64,000 nt of DNA. Origin: Brachycybe producta (lineage: Eukaryota; Arthropoda; Diplopoda; Playtdesmida; Andrognathidae). The stretch's first letter is position 1. Every line of letters starts with the position of its first letter. The notes below the pieces were generated by a model that was not told the origin of the DNA, did no database searches, and saw only the letters and a program-made list of their open reading frames with translations. Shown here in pieces: positions 19,360 through 29,612 of this stretch. The DNA lies in NCBI GenBank assembly GCA_036925085.1, contig JAUPFP010000002.1, positions 7,160,890 to 7,224,889 of the forward strand, read 5' to 3'. Position numbers and translations under genes: made by a program.

Positions 19360-20624
19360 GCATATGATTAGATGCATGTTGTGACGTACAATGGGGGTGT
19401 GAGTTTTTAGTTTATACGAAATGTTGTTGTATTTGCTCAGTGTTGTAATAAGGCTCCTAAAAATTGTGCTAAACTAATGAATAAGACTTGGTGTTAATTT
19501 GACTGATTACATACAATGTATTTTTTTATTATATAAAACTAATAGTAAGGGATTCAATGACATAAAAACTTTTAAAAATGTAATGAAAATAAACACATGA
19601 AATTAAGAACATTAAATGAATATATGTCTGTTTATATCCCGCCAAACACTTACCGTATATTAAAACACTTGATTTAAGGTGGACCAAAGTAACCCCGTCC
19701 CCCTCTTAATACCTGGTTTTCAAGGTTGGTTAAAAAGTTAACCCCAGTTCATTTTCCAGTGGAAACAAATGTGGTTATTATTAACCATGGTTAAGTTTCT
19801 GAACATTTGGAGTTAACTCAACATTAGTTAACTCCCATGGGCTCTCTCTCCCCAGATAAAGTTTCAAAAGGGAGAAACCAAAGAAAAATTTACCCAGAAA
19901 TGGCTTGAATATACAGTATGTGACAATTTTGAGAGACAATTCATGATTAGCAAGCTAGTTATTGACAAGGCGAGAATATATCGTGTGTACCCAACTCTCT
20001 TGATATATTACCTGGAGACGAATAAGAGACCTTGGCAACGAAAAAGTGCGTGGGTGGTCTTAATAAACCTTACGTGCTAATGTCACTGCCTGAGGAAATC
20101 GGTCACCGCAAAAAGTATATGGTCTGGATAACAAGCAACCTTGGTGTGTGTGTGTGTTATTCATTGTAGTGGGTGGATGTTTGCTTTTTTTTTTTTCTTT
20201 TGTACAAATAACAGTAGCATGCGCAGATAAGAAACTTGTATTCAATAGAGAGTGAGATTATGGGCATAGAAAATCTAGGTCAATCCCGGGAAATATAGTC
20301 TAGGGTTTTTTTTATTGCAATCAAGGCCAATTTATTCTATGGTAAATTCTGTTTCAAGATGTATATAAAGTTGTTTAGACAGAAAAAAAATTACATGTAT
20401 TGAATATGATGATGCATGATTAGTTATGCAAAAATGCTTTTTTTCTTCTTTTGTATTTCATCTTAGAAGGTTGAAGTTTTGTTTTCAAAATTTAAGCCGA
20501 AGTCTGTTAGAAATCGATTGAGGTGATCTTTTTTTCAAAAACAACATGCGCCGACAAAAACACCTTTTTTATTTTATGATAACAGCTGAAGCTGAAAAAT
20601 TCAAGTCAAGTAAAATGAGTGTTA
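19360..20624. other. intergenic, no gene seen
   Basis: Contains the GTGGAAACAAATGTGGTTA block (about 19757) also seen near 970, and a short GT run near 20142. No coding sequence with recognisable features. Confidence 0.4.
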
Positions 20625-20990
20625 AGCCCAGTCCACACGCAACGTTTTGTACAACGTTTTGCCTGCACAATCCAAATTGTGTAAAACACAGTTGAAGTTC
20701 AGAGGTGTCCACTAAATACAGTTTTGAGTACCGTTTTCAGTTTCGTGAAATCGATCGAAATCCTACTCCACGAACAGTACTGTTCTGGCACCAAAATCGA
20801 ACGAAAACTGTGCAGGTCGCTGATAACTGAGCATACATCCGGACTCAGTTTATCATATCCGTATACCATCTCCTCGCAGTTCACATAATTGCAGTTTTAA
20901 TGTCATGTACATGCAAACATTTTGCCTACAATGTCTTGAACTGCTCAGATAAAACGATGCACAAAATGTTGCATGTGGTGACTGGAAGGG
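20625..20990. repeat. MITE with CAGTCCACACGCAACG-type ends
   Basis: Left end GCCCAGTCCACACGCAACG and TTTTGTACA pair with the complement of the right end ACAAAATGTTGCATGTGGTGACTGG. The target duplication is unclear. Confidence 0.55.
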
Positions 20991-22562
20991 ATTACTTAGT
21001 AATGCGCTGAAATGGCACATTTTGTAGCTGGACATGAAAACGTAGTCTTATGTAGATTATGCCATATGCCGAACTGTTGAGACACCATGACAATAGTCTG
21101 TCTTTTATGAGTCAAATTAAAACAAACTTTTGTGCTTTATAAACTAGAAGGGTGACTCATTCGCCTAAGCATGTCATCTATGTCAGTTTTAAAATGATAC
21201 ACACCTTTTAAGCGATATTTGTAACGTTTGCTCATTAAAAGTTCATTATAAAATACATTTATATCAACATGAAAATGTTTAGTGATTCAACTTACGTTCA
21301 AGTTTTTAACACAATTTACAGTTGTTTTTTTAATGTCAGAGAAATATTTTGAAAGAATTTTATCATTGATTTCAAACTAGAAGTGTAAATGTCGATGCAT
21401 AGACCATTTTTTTTAAATAATAATCTTTAAAAAAATATACTTTTTAACGACAATTTTGAAAATGATCCAATTTTAAAGTGTTTTGACATAATAAAGTTTA
21501 TTTTTTAAAAAGATATTAATTAAAATGAATATATTTACAAAATATATATATAAAAAAAATTATGAAAAGTGATTAAAAATGCTTTTTTAAAAAATTGCAA
21601 TAAGAAGTTTATTCTCAAAGATATTATCATGAAAATCATCCAATGTATTTACTTTATTTCTTATAGTGTTTTGTTAAGAAGTGCTCTACTTATTTTTTTT
21701 TTTTTTGCACCTAGTATAAAAATGAAACAAAAAATACAACGCTTTTGGGGTTTTATCGATTTTGTATCAAGAAGATTTTACTTCATCTTTTTTTGTCAGC
21801 TTTGTAATTAAGTTAACTTAATGGAGGTGTACATATATATTAAAAACACGTTTCTGAAGTCATTAGGTTGTTAATTTGTCTTGATGGTTCGGTAAATTGA
21901 CTGATTATAATAAGTAAAAGAACAGAAAAACCGGTTTATTCTTAGTTGCATGGAGCTTCCCTATACCTGTTGCTCAGCTTGTCGTCGTATATACAGTGGA
22001 CACCATTTAACACGAAATGAAAGGAAACAAAATGTATTGTTTTTTTGTGTTAAAAATTTTTTCGTGTTAACCGTTTTCGTTTTAAAATGTTTTCACTGTT
22101 TCTGCTTATTATTATAACAAAAACTTTGCAACTATATATTCAAAATTTCTTAGAAATTAGAAGTGTAAGTAAAATCATATAACGTCATTTTTACGACAAT
22201 ATTTTTTTGGAAATAAACATTATATTGCAATTTGAAAAGTGTCTACTGCCGCTTTTAAAATATATTTGGTAAAAATTGTCAAATTTTAAATTAGCATAAT
22301 TTTTTTTATTATAGAAAAATGTTGTAAAGACAATTATGCTATTTGAGATTGCGTTTCTAGTTTCTAAACCACTTAAGTAGGCGTACACATTAGGGAATTT
22401 TGTTTGCAAACTTTGCTACCGACTACAAGCATATAAACACCAAATTATCTTCAAGTAATTGAACTGCCCTTCTAGTTTTAAAAAAAAACTTCCAAGTTTG
22501 TCTTAAAGTTGTTTCTGAAAACAGAATAATCAGAATTCTACAATCACATTGGAGAATCTATT
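20991..22562. repeat. stretch of decayed family 1 copies
   Basis: At least two degraded copies (about 21110-21400 and 22140-22540) are recognised by AACTAGAAG, AAAGATAT and CTTCTAGTTT words. The rest is AT-rich without genes. Confidence 0.5.
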
Positions 22563-22694
22563 CAGTGACGTAACTAGGTTTGGTTGGGCCCACGTCGACC
22601 CCTGCTGCTTAAAACATGGCGCCTCCTTTTCATCCCCAAAAGGCGCCCTTCAAGCCTCGTACGCCCCCTCCCCCTTCCCGCAGTTACGCCCGTG
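22563..22694. mobile_element. short hAT-type element related to 1113-1750
   Basis: Left end CAGTGACGTAACTAGG and right end GCAGTTACGCCCGTG. The interior GCTGCTTAAAACATGGCGC parallels GCTGCTTAAAACGTTGCGC in the 1113-1750 element. Its 8-bp duplication has decayed. Confidence 0.6.
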
Positions 22695-23323
22695 CTCATT
22701 TGATTGTACGTCACATTGGAATCTATTTCTCCACATAATCTTTCAGAGGTTTATTTTAATGATTATTATAAGAAGTTGGTTTCTAAGAAAACGTTTCATA
22801 TTTCAAAAAAAAAAAAAACGAAAATTTTAATGCGAACTTTATTTTTTTTTGTATTTTTTATTATTATTATTATTATCATTATTAAAAGTATTGATTGCGG
22901 AAATACAACTCGTATATAATAGGGAGGTATGTGATCTATACAAAATGAAATGTGAATAGTCAGCTTTTTATTAGCACTAAAATCGGAATCGTGTGTCGAC
23001 GTTTCCTTGGATGCGAACTTTGTTGCTCTACATTTTTAGTGTGTTTTTTTGACCTCTCAATTTCTAAAGGTAAAATTTGAGATGGATCCATATAAAAAAG
23101 AGATTACAAATAAATCATGTGGGCCTTTTAAGAGCACATTTAATAGTAGGTTTTTTTTATAATCATTTTTTTTCCTTCTTATTTATAAGTAAAATTTGAA
23201 TATAAATTTTCATTGGATGTCATCTGCGAAATTTCGACTATAAATGAAGTTTATTACACGGCACCACTTATCTCGATACAAGTGTCGATATAATATGTTC
23301 TCTTATGCAGGTTCCATCCCTAA
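22695..23323. other. intergenic, AT-rich, nothing seen
   Basis: Contains a short (ATT)n run near 22858 and poly-T tracts. No gene or bounded repeat recognised. Confidence 0.4.
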
Positions 23324-23597
23324 TCTTACATCACAAGACAATTTTATATAGATTAAGCTTTGTCTGTCTGTGTATAACGCTGTACAGACAAGGACAAAAA
23401 CATTTAAGCACGTCGGGATTTATTTAAATTTAAATGAACCGGGTTTTTTCTCATTGTCAACTTTATGTTGCGCTTTCCCGATCCAAGAAGCCTAACAATA
23501 TTAAGGTGCTTATAAAAAAAATGCAAGCGTGACAAGCGAACATTCACACAAAATTAAACTAGATGCCCCCGTTGTTTATGTCGGGTTACCCGACTAG
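23324..23597 (+). mobile_element. non-autonomous Helitron-like element, copy 3
   Basis: Ends in GTCGGGTTACCCGACTAG followed by T. The body aligns with the complement of copy 1 through CGACGTGCTT, GGTTCATTTAAATT and GCAACATAAAGTTGAC words. The 5' end is approximate. Confidence 0.55.
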
Positions 23598-23632
23598 TTA
23601 AAAATAAAAAGGGTCTGGAACAATTATGTCAA

Positions 23633-23634
<2 letters not shown>

Positions 23635-23698
<64 letters not shown>
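23635..23698. repeat. (AT)n microsatellite
   Basis: About 32 uninterrupted AT units, just downstream of the Helitron-like copy. Confidence 0.95.
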
Positions 23699-23703
<5 letters not shown>

Positions 23704-23868
23704 TTTATTATTAAAACTTGTTACATACTGACTGGGCCGCAAAGATATTCGTTGTGGGCCGCAAGGTTGACATGCTTGGTCTGGAACCTGAGTAGGCGGA
23801 CATAATATATCGACACTTCTACCTGGATAAGTAGTGTTGTGTAATAAGCCTCATCATCATCATCATCA

Positions 23869-25449
23869 TCATTTCCTGTACCTTATCCCGCAAGCAGCAG
23901 GGTCGGCCTTGCTGGTTCTAACTCTCCACTCGTTCCGATTTTGCACCAAGCCCCCAGTGACCCCACATGCCACCATATCCCGTTTTACTACCACATCCCA
24001 GGTTTGCTTGGGTCTTCCTCTACCCCGTTTTATTCCCAGGTCTAAGTTCATTGCCTGTCTCAGCAGCCCATCTTCTCCACTCCTGAGGACATGCCCAAAC
24101 CACCGCAGCCTATTTTCCTGCATCTTTTCTACTATATTTGTTACCCCTACACTACCCCTAATAAAATCATTTCTGATCCTATCCCTTCTGGTCACCCCAC
24201 TCATAAACCTTAGCATTCTCATCTCAGCTACCTGCATTCTATCCTCATGCACCTTCTTGATTGCCCAACATTCTGACCCATACAACATAGCTGGTCTGAC
24301 TACTGTTCTATAAAACTTTCCCTTCAATTTTATAGGTAACTTCCTGTCACATAAAACCCCACTAGCCTGCCTCCACCTATGCCAACCTGCTTTTATCCGG
24401 TTTGTGATGTCTAAGTCTAAGCTCCCATCATCTTGCAGCACAGATCCTAAATATTTGAAGTCATGCACCTGCTGCATTAAACTGTCCCCAAGTCTAATCC
24501 CCTCATTCAACTGTTCTTTCCCATCCCAATGAAATTTCATGTACTCTGTTTTTGCCCTACTTATTTTCAACCCCTTTGATTCCAAGGCATTCCTAGTCTC
24601 CTCTAACCTTATCTCGAGTTCCAATTTGGATTCCCCAACTAAGACTATGTCATCTGCAAACAGCATACACCAGGGGACCTCCTGCCTCACCCCTGCCAGT
24701 AACTCATCCAGGACCAAAATAAATAGATATGGACTAAGTGCTGAGCCCTGGTGCACACCAATCCTAACACGAAAACTGTCAGAGAACCCCCAGGCAGTCT
24801 TAACGCTTGTCCGTGCATCCCTATACATGTCCCTCACCATATCTATATAACTCTCACCCACCCCCTTCTTCTGTAAGACCTCCCACAATAATGTCCGTGG
24901 TACTCTGTCATAGGCTTTCTCTAGATCTATAAATACCATGTGTAACTCTTTCTTGGCAGCCCGAAACTTCTCAATAACTTGCCTTACGGCAAAAATGGGG
25001 TGCATTGTGGATTTTCCTGGCATAAACCCAAACTGGCTTCCTCCAATTGCAGTTTTACCCCGTAGTCGAGCTTCAATTACTCTCTCCCAAAGCTTCATCG
25101 TATGACTCATCAATTTAATACCTCTATAGTTCCCACATTCCTGAACATCACCCTTCCCTTTGAAAATAGGCACTAACCAGCTGTCCCGCCATGCACCTGG
25201 CATTCTATCCCCCATAGCCAATCTATTGAATAACTTTGTGAGCCAGGAAATGGCAACATTCCCCAAGACCTTCCACACCTCTACTGGTATCCCATCTGGC
25301 CCTAAAGCCTTCCCTAGCTTCATTTTTCGCAATGCCTGAACAATTTCCTCAGCCCTAACCTGCTCCACTTCTTCTCTATCATTATTTCTTCCAGTGAAAG
25401 GCTCCTGCTCTACCCCCTCATTCATAAGCTTACTAAAATATTCCCCCAC
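23869..25449 (-). CDS. RTE LINE, reverse transcriptase part
   Basis: 526 residues. The reverse transcriptase motifs are in order: LGPDGIPVEVWK, NYRGIKLMSHTMKLWERVI, FMPGKSTMHPIFAVRQ, FIDLEKAYDRVPR (first catalytic Asp), GVHQGSALSPYLF, and FADDIVLVGE (second and third Asp). The thumb region YLGSVLQDDGSLD...IKAGWHRWRQ and the C-terminal RLRWFGHVLR and GRGRPKQTW segments are also typical. The enzyme copies element RNA at a nicked chromosomal site. No stop or frameshift occurs within this part. The stop codon TGA is the first unit of the (TGA)n tail. Confidence 0.93.
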   Translation of the reverse strand: MGEYFSKLMNEGVEQEPFTGRNNDREEVEQVRAEEIVQALRKMKLGKALGPDGIPVEVWKVLGNVAISWLTKLFNRLAMGDRMPGAWRDSWLVPIFKGKGDVQECGNYRGIKLMSHTMKLWERVIEARLRGKTAIGGSQFGFMPGKSTMHPIFAVRQVIEKFRAAKKELHMVFIDLEKAYDRVPRTLLWEVLQKKGVGESYIDMVRDMYRDARTSVKTAWGFSDSFRVRIGVHQGSALSPYLFILVLDELLAGVRQEVPWCMLFADDIVLVGESKLELEIRLEETRNALESKGLKISRAKTEYMKFHWDGKEQLNEGIRLGDSLMQQVHDFKYLGSVLQDDGSLDLDITNRIKAGWHRWRQASGVLCDRKLPIKLKGKFYRTVVRPAMLYGSECWAIKKVHEDRMQVAEMRMLRFMSGVTRRDRIRNDFIRGSVGVTNIVEKMQENRLRWFGHVLRSGEDGLLRQAMNLDLGIKRGRGRPKQTWDVVVKRDMVACGVTGGLVQNRNEWRVRTSKADPAACGIRYRK

Positions 25450-25823
25450 CTGTTCCGTACTGGCTCCCTACCCCACAATACTTTGCCCCCATTATCCTTA
25501 ACACTCACCACCTTTTCAATATCTCTGCCTTTATTCTCCCGAGCCCTAGCTATTCTATATACTGCCATTTCTCCTGCTCTGGTACCTAACTTGGCATACA
25601 TGTCCGCATATTTCTTATGCTTTGCTATGGCTACCTGCTGTTTGGCCTCTATCTTGGCACGCTTGTATTCTATCTGGGCCTCCCTGCTTCCATCGTGCCA
25701 CCAAGTCTTGAAAGCATCTTTCTTCTTTTTAACTGCCATCTGTACCTCCTCATCCCACCACCAAGTTTCTCTGTCTAATCGAGACCCCCTATTCGTACTG
25801 TCCCTAGTACCTCGTTTCCACAA
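25422..25823 (-). CDS. RTE LINE, linker between endonuclease and RT
   Basis: A 133-residue frame overlapping the end of the endonuclease part. It contains the RETWWWDEEVQ motif typical of RTE elements between the two enzymes and a Lys-rich helical segment (KRAKIEAKQQVAIAKHKKYA). It is not an independent protein. It joins the next frame at a second run of five G (25443-25447), where one more G would restore a continuous frame. Confidence 0.85.
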   Translation of the reverse strand: MWKRGTRDSTNRGSRLDRETWWWDEEVQMAVKKKKDAFKTWWHDGSREAQIEYKRAKIEAKQQVAIAKHKKYADMYAKLGTRAGEMAVYRIARARENKGRDIEKVVSVKDNGGKVLWGREPVRNRWGNILVSL

Positions 25824-26953
25824 TCACGGATCTGTTGTGCTACCCTTGTCCACAGCTCTCCTGCAGTGCCATCTAAATCCCATGCTATCTTACCTGCCAT
25901 TTTCTTAAACTCTTCCACCTTGTCTGGTAATGCCCACCACCTAATTGCTGTCTCTCCTCTATGTCTGACCACCTGTTTTGCACCCCTAGGTTTTAGGTCT
26001 AACACTACTAGCCTATGTTGTCCCGCTAAGTTTTCACTCGGTATCACTTTACAATCCTTGCACTCGTTTCTATCCTCACTCCGAATCATGAAGAGATCAA
26101 TCTGGGATTCTCCTGCCCTGCTCTTAAAAGTAATCAAATGTTCCTCTCGCTTCTGGAATAGTGTGTTTGCTAAAATTAACTTATGTGCCACTGCTGCCTC
26201 CAGGATACTCTCCCCTGCTTTATTTCGCTCTCCATAGCCCCACCCACCATGTACCTCTTCATACCCTTCCCTACCTCTACCTACATGTCCGTTAAAGTCC
26301 CCACCAATTATGACCCGTTCCTTCCTACTCAGGCCCAACATTAGGTCATCAAACTGTTCCCAGAATTCTAGCTTCCTGGCTGTATCTAATCCAACCTGGG
26401 GGCCATATGCACTAACTACATTTATAACAATGCCACCCCAAACTACCTTTACTACTAACAGCCTACTATTTATCTGCCTAACCTCAACCACACTATGTCT
26501 GAGTTCCTGATCTAGGACAATTCCCACTCCATTTCTACCCTCCTCACTACTTGCATAAATTAATTTATACCCATCCCCAATGTCCCTGGATTTATCCCCT
26601 TTCCATCTTGTCTCCTGCAGACATGCAACATTTACCCTCCTAGCCTTTAGAACACTAGATAACTCCCTAGTCTTCCCTGTCAAACTCCCTATATTCCAGG
26701 TGCCAAACCTAAGTTTAGTACCTCCACTTCCAAGACCTTGTTGTTGATGCTGGACTCGCTTCTTTAGCCCCACCCGTCCACTGTGGGGTAGCCCTTGCCA
26801 ATTTGTCACAGCCACCGGGCGTTGCAGCTGCGCGTCGCTTATGGCGGGGGACGCCCTAGCCATATTCGGAAAACTATTTCGAACCAACATCATATGTTTT
26901 GGCAAATCTTTACAACCGGCTGCCAACCTGACGTCGACCCTCCACTTTTGCAC
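25775..26953 (-). CDS. RTE LINE, AP-endonuclease part
   Basis: 392 residues before a frameshift. It carries apurinic-endonuclease-like motifs in order: GTWNIGSLTGK (about residue 84), CLQETRW (about 112), SAYGPQ, GGDFNGHVGRG, SQIDLFMIR and the C-terminal GQHRLVVLD with the catalytic His. The enzyme nicks target DNA to prime reverse transcription. The frame ends early, near 25785-25789, where five consecutive G (minus strand) sit at the point where homology passes to the frame of 25823-25422. Before that the protein looks undamaged. The start Met is the first in frame; an upstream start cannot be excluded. Confidence 0.88.
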   Translation of the reverse strand: MQKWRVDVRLAAGCKDLPKHMMLVRNSFPNMARASPAISDAQLQRPVAVTNWQGLPHSGRVGLKKRVQHQQQGLGSGGTKLRFGTWNIGSLTGKTRELSSVLKARRVNVACLQETRWKGDKSRDIGDGYKLIYASSEEGRNGVGIVLDQELRHSVVEVRQINSRLLVVKVVWGGIVINVVSAYGPQVGLDTARKLEFWEQFDDLMLGLSRKERVIIGGDFNGHVGRGREGYEEVHGGWGYGERNKAGESILEAAVAHKLILANTLFQKREEHLITFKSRAGESQIDLFMIRSEDRNECKDCKVIPSENLAGQHRLVVLDLKPRGAKQVVRHRGETAIRWWALPDKVEEFKKMAGKIAWDLDGTAGELWTRVAQQIRDCGNEVLGTVRIGGLD

Positions 26954-27113
26954 CCGGGCTGGGGGACCGGCAATGGCGTGGTTTGGTTTTGGTCTGCCCT
27001 GAGTATTTTATGCCCTCAGTACCCTCCATATCTGGCGGGCATTCCCCTATCCGCCACCTGGGGAGGCACCCGATAGGGGACCAACTACCCCCACGGGTGT
27101 GTAATAAGCCTCA

Positions 27114-29470
27114 ATGAGACATAAATGATGAGTCTATAAATTGAGATTCAGAACAAAAATGATTATCTTTTGTTATTGTTATTATTGTTGTTGTTTCTTT
27201 TCTCTTTGTAGCATCAGCTTATTTTGAATGAATTGTCATTTTTTTTTAGATTTTTTTTAAAATAAAAAGCTTAGATAAAATTGCATGCAATAGCTTGATT
27301 GCTATAAAAAAATTACTGTCATAAGTGTTATTTTGCAAGCCTGGATCCTACATGAGTGAAAATATTAGAATATACAAACGGAAATAAAAAAAAATTAGGA
27401 AAAAAATGCGAACTCAGGATTATTCTATCTTTCAGATGCAAAACGAAGAGAAACTTGTATGTGTTTTAGAAACTAGAAGGGTAGCTCAATCACTTAAGGA
27501 TTATCTTCATCTTTCAAAATAAGCCTTTTTTTAATAAGCTTATTTATTTGCTTAGCAGAAATTGTTTTTAAATTCGTGTGTATGAATAGTTTATTTTAAA
27601 AGAATTTTTAAAACACTTTCTGATTTCTCTTAATTTTGCGTGATAAAATAACCAAGAGTTCGAAAATCTGCCGTTCATAAAAGATAGAAAAATAGGTATA
27701 AAGGAGCTGATAAAATTTAATTCCTTATTCAAATTCGTTTATTTCCATTTTTAGCCAGTTTTTTTTTTGTCTGCATAAGCCGAAATTTAAGAAGACAACG
27801 GTGGTGCTTGAACATCAACTTTTGAACCCTCTGAGTAGAGTTCCACGAAAGAAATAACCTGTTGATGAGCATATGAACACAGAGCAAGAGACAATACTGT
27901 TGAGCCCAATGGGTCACCATGTGAATAAAGTGCAGAAGATGCTCCAAATAGTGAGCACTTGCTATCAAAAAATTGAGTTTGGCTCAGGACTCAGGCGTAG
28001 ACCCCAATTGTTTTTATAAAATCAAGGTTAATTTAAAGAATAATCACACATAAAATTTAACATAAATTAGAATTAGAAATACAAAATCAGAATATCTTTA
28101 TGGTGCTTTGCACTGTAAAATAGCAATGAATGGATGCAAATTTACAACATTTGTTATACAAACATTTGTCTGATCAATAGGAATTTATTTGTTGACAGAA
28201 CTGAGCAAAATCTAGCATACATTATGAGAATGCTCAATAGGAAAGTACGAAGTTCATAGAATATAAATAACCTGCAGCAAATGATCTGAGCATTTGCTCC
28301 TCTATTGGGAGCAAAAACTCTAGATTTATTATTCATATAAAAATGAGCAAATGCTCATGCTTCAACCACGCAATAAATATAAGTAAAATAAATGCTGTGA
28401 ATCTTTGCACAGTTTTTTTTTGCAACGAAAACAAAGATGAGCATTTTCTGTAAGACGGTGTTGTGCAAGAAACCATTTTTGAAGTCATGCAAAAGTATTA
28501 TCACATTGGCAATTGCAATTAGTTCAGTTAATAATGCTTTAAATATTGCCAAATATGATCGCCGCTTTGTGCCGTGTTTATGTTGAAATCCTATAAAAAA
28601 GGGGGTTGATTTTGAAGTTCAAGTGCCAATTGTTCTTCTTGAATTTGGTCCTTAAGAAGTAGTTCAAGAAAATGCTAGAAATACTTTCTGTAGTTTGAAG
28701 CCATCATTGATTGAAATGAAAAAGATTTTTTTTTTCGCTTTCTATGTATGATATGATTGTAGCAACAGGTGGAGACTCCATCGCTTGCTCGTTCATGTGT
28801 ATTTCTTGGTAGGCCCTCCTACTATATAGACAATTTTTTTTAAAAAAAAAAAAGTGCAAACGCATGTTAGATATAGATTTCTATTATAACAGGTTGGCTA
28901 TGTTTGGTTGGTTGGTTTGTAGGCGTTTATGAACACGGTCGATCCGATGAACACACACACACAGTGCCGTTAAAAGATCACAGTCAAGTCTTGAGTCACA
29001 ACATACAAACATTTTTCATTCAGTTCTCATCAAGTGAAGACGTTCACAAAAAAAAAAGCAAAAATATAACTACAAAAGCTTTGGAGGTTGTTTCTTCATA
29101 TTTCATATTTTATATGAAAAACATACACACACACACAAAAAAAAAAAGATATGACAAATTTCTTATTTTATGGACAAAAGATTTTAATTAATTTTGTTTT
29201 TGAAGAAGAGGTTTGGTTGCTGCTACTGCTGTAATTAATTAATTATGTTTTTGAAACATTTGTTTGTTATAAAAATGAACTTTTTCTTCTCGTTTCTTTT
29301 ATGAAATTTTGTTGCTTATGACATTATTTATTATATAAGAGTTTGGTATTTTTTAAAAAAATTAAGATTTTTTTTAAAAAAAAATTGCAATATTTTTTTT
29401 TAATTTCAAAAAAGGGCCATTTTTTGGACGTATTTTTTTTTTAAATATTTTTAATTATTCACGTACAAAA
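27114..29470. other. upstream of the Ras-like gene, repeat-bearing
   Basis: Holds a family 1 copy at about 27415-27685 (GTTTTAGAAACTAGAAGGGT). A family 3 block lies at about 28435-28525 (GAGCATTTTCTGTAAG, GCAAGAAACCA, TATTATCACATTGGCAATT) and recurs at 51.8 and 52.4 kb. The promoter and any untranslated first exon of the Ras-like gene should lie here but could not be identified. Confidence 0.5.
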
Positions 29471-29612
29471 ATGAGAGAAAATAAATTAGTTATCTTGGGT
29501 GCTGGTGGAGTTGGAAAAACTTCTCTTGTGATGCAGTTTTTGGAAGGATTTTTTTCTTGTTCTTATAAACCGACCGTTGAAGATTATTATAGGCATACAT
29601 TGCAGTTACCCA
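29471..29612 (+). CDS. Ras-like gene exon 1 (P-loop, switch I)
   Basis: The ATG follows ACAAAA; the donor is TTACCCA|GTGAGT, phase 1. Encodes residues 1-47. Confidence 0.92.

Larger units (their letters stand above)
23854..27097 (-). mobile_element. full-length RTE-clade LINE
   Basis: A 3.24-kb non-LTR retrotransposon on the minus strand, flanked by an exact 16-bp target duplication TGTGTAATAAGCCTCA (23838-23853, 27098-27113). It has a short 5' leader (27097-26954), an endonuclease-reverse transcriptase reading frame broken by two frameshifts, and a (TGA)n tail that begins with the stop codon. An intact duplication and full length indicate a recent insertion. Confidence 0.95.

Noticed and set aside
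19067-19371. Similar-looking frames on both strands (RSWLRPFYD...)
   Set aside because: Mirror translations of a single palindromic element.
23834-24313. Plus-strand frames antisense to the LINE
   Set aside because: Shadows of the reverse transcriptase frame on the opposite strand.
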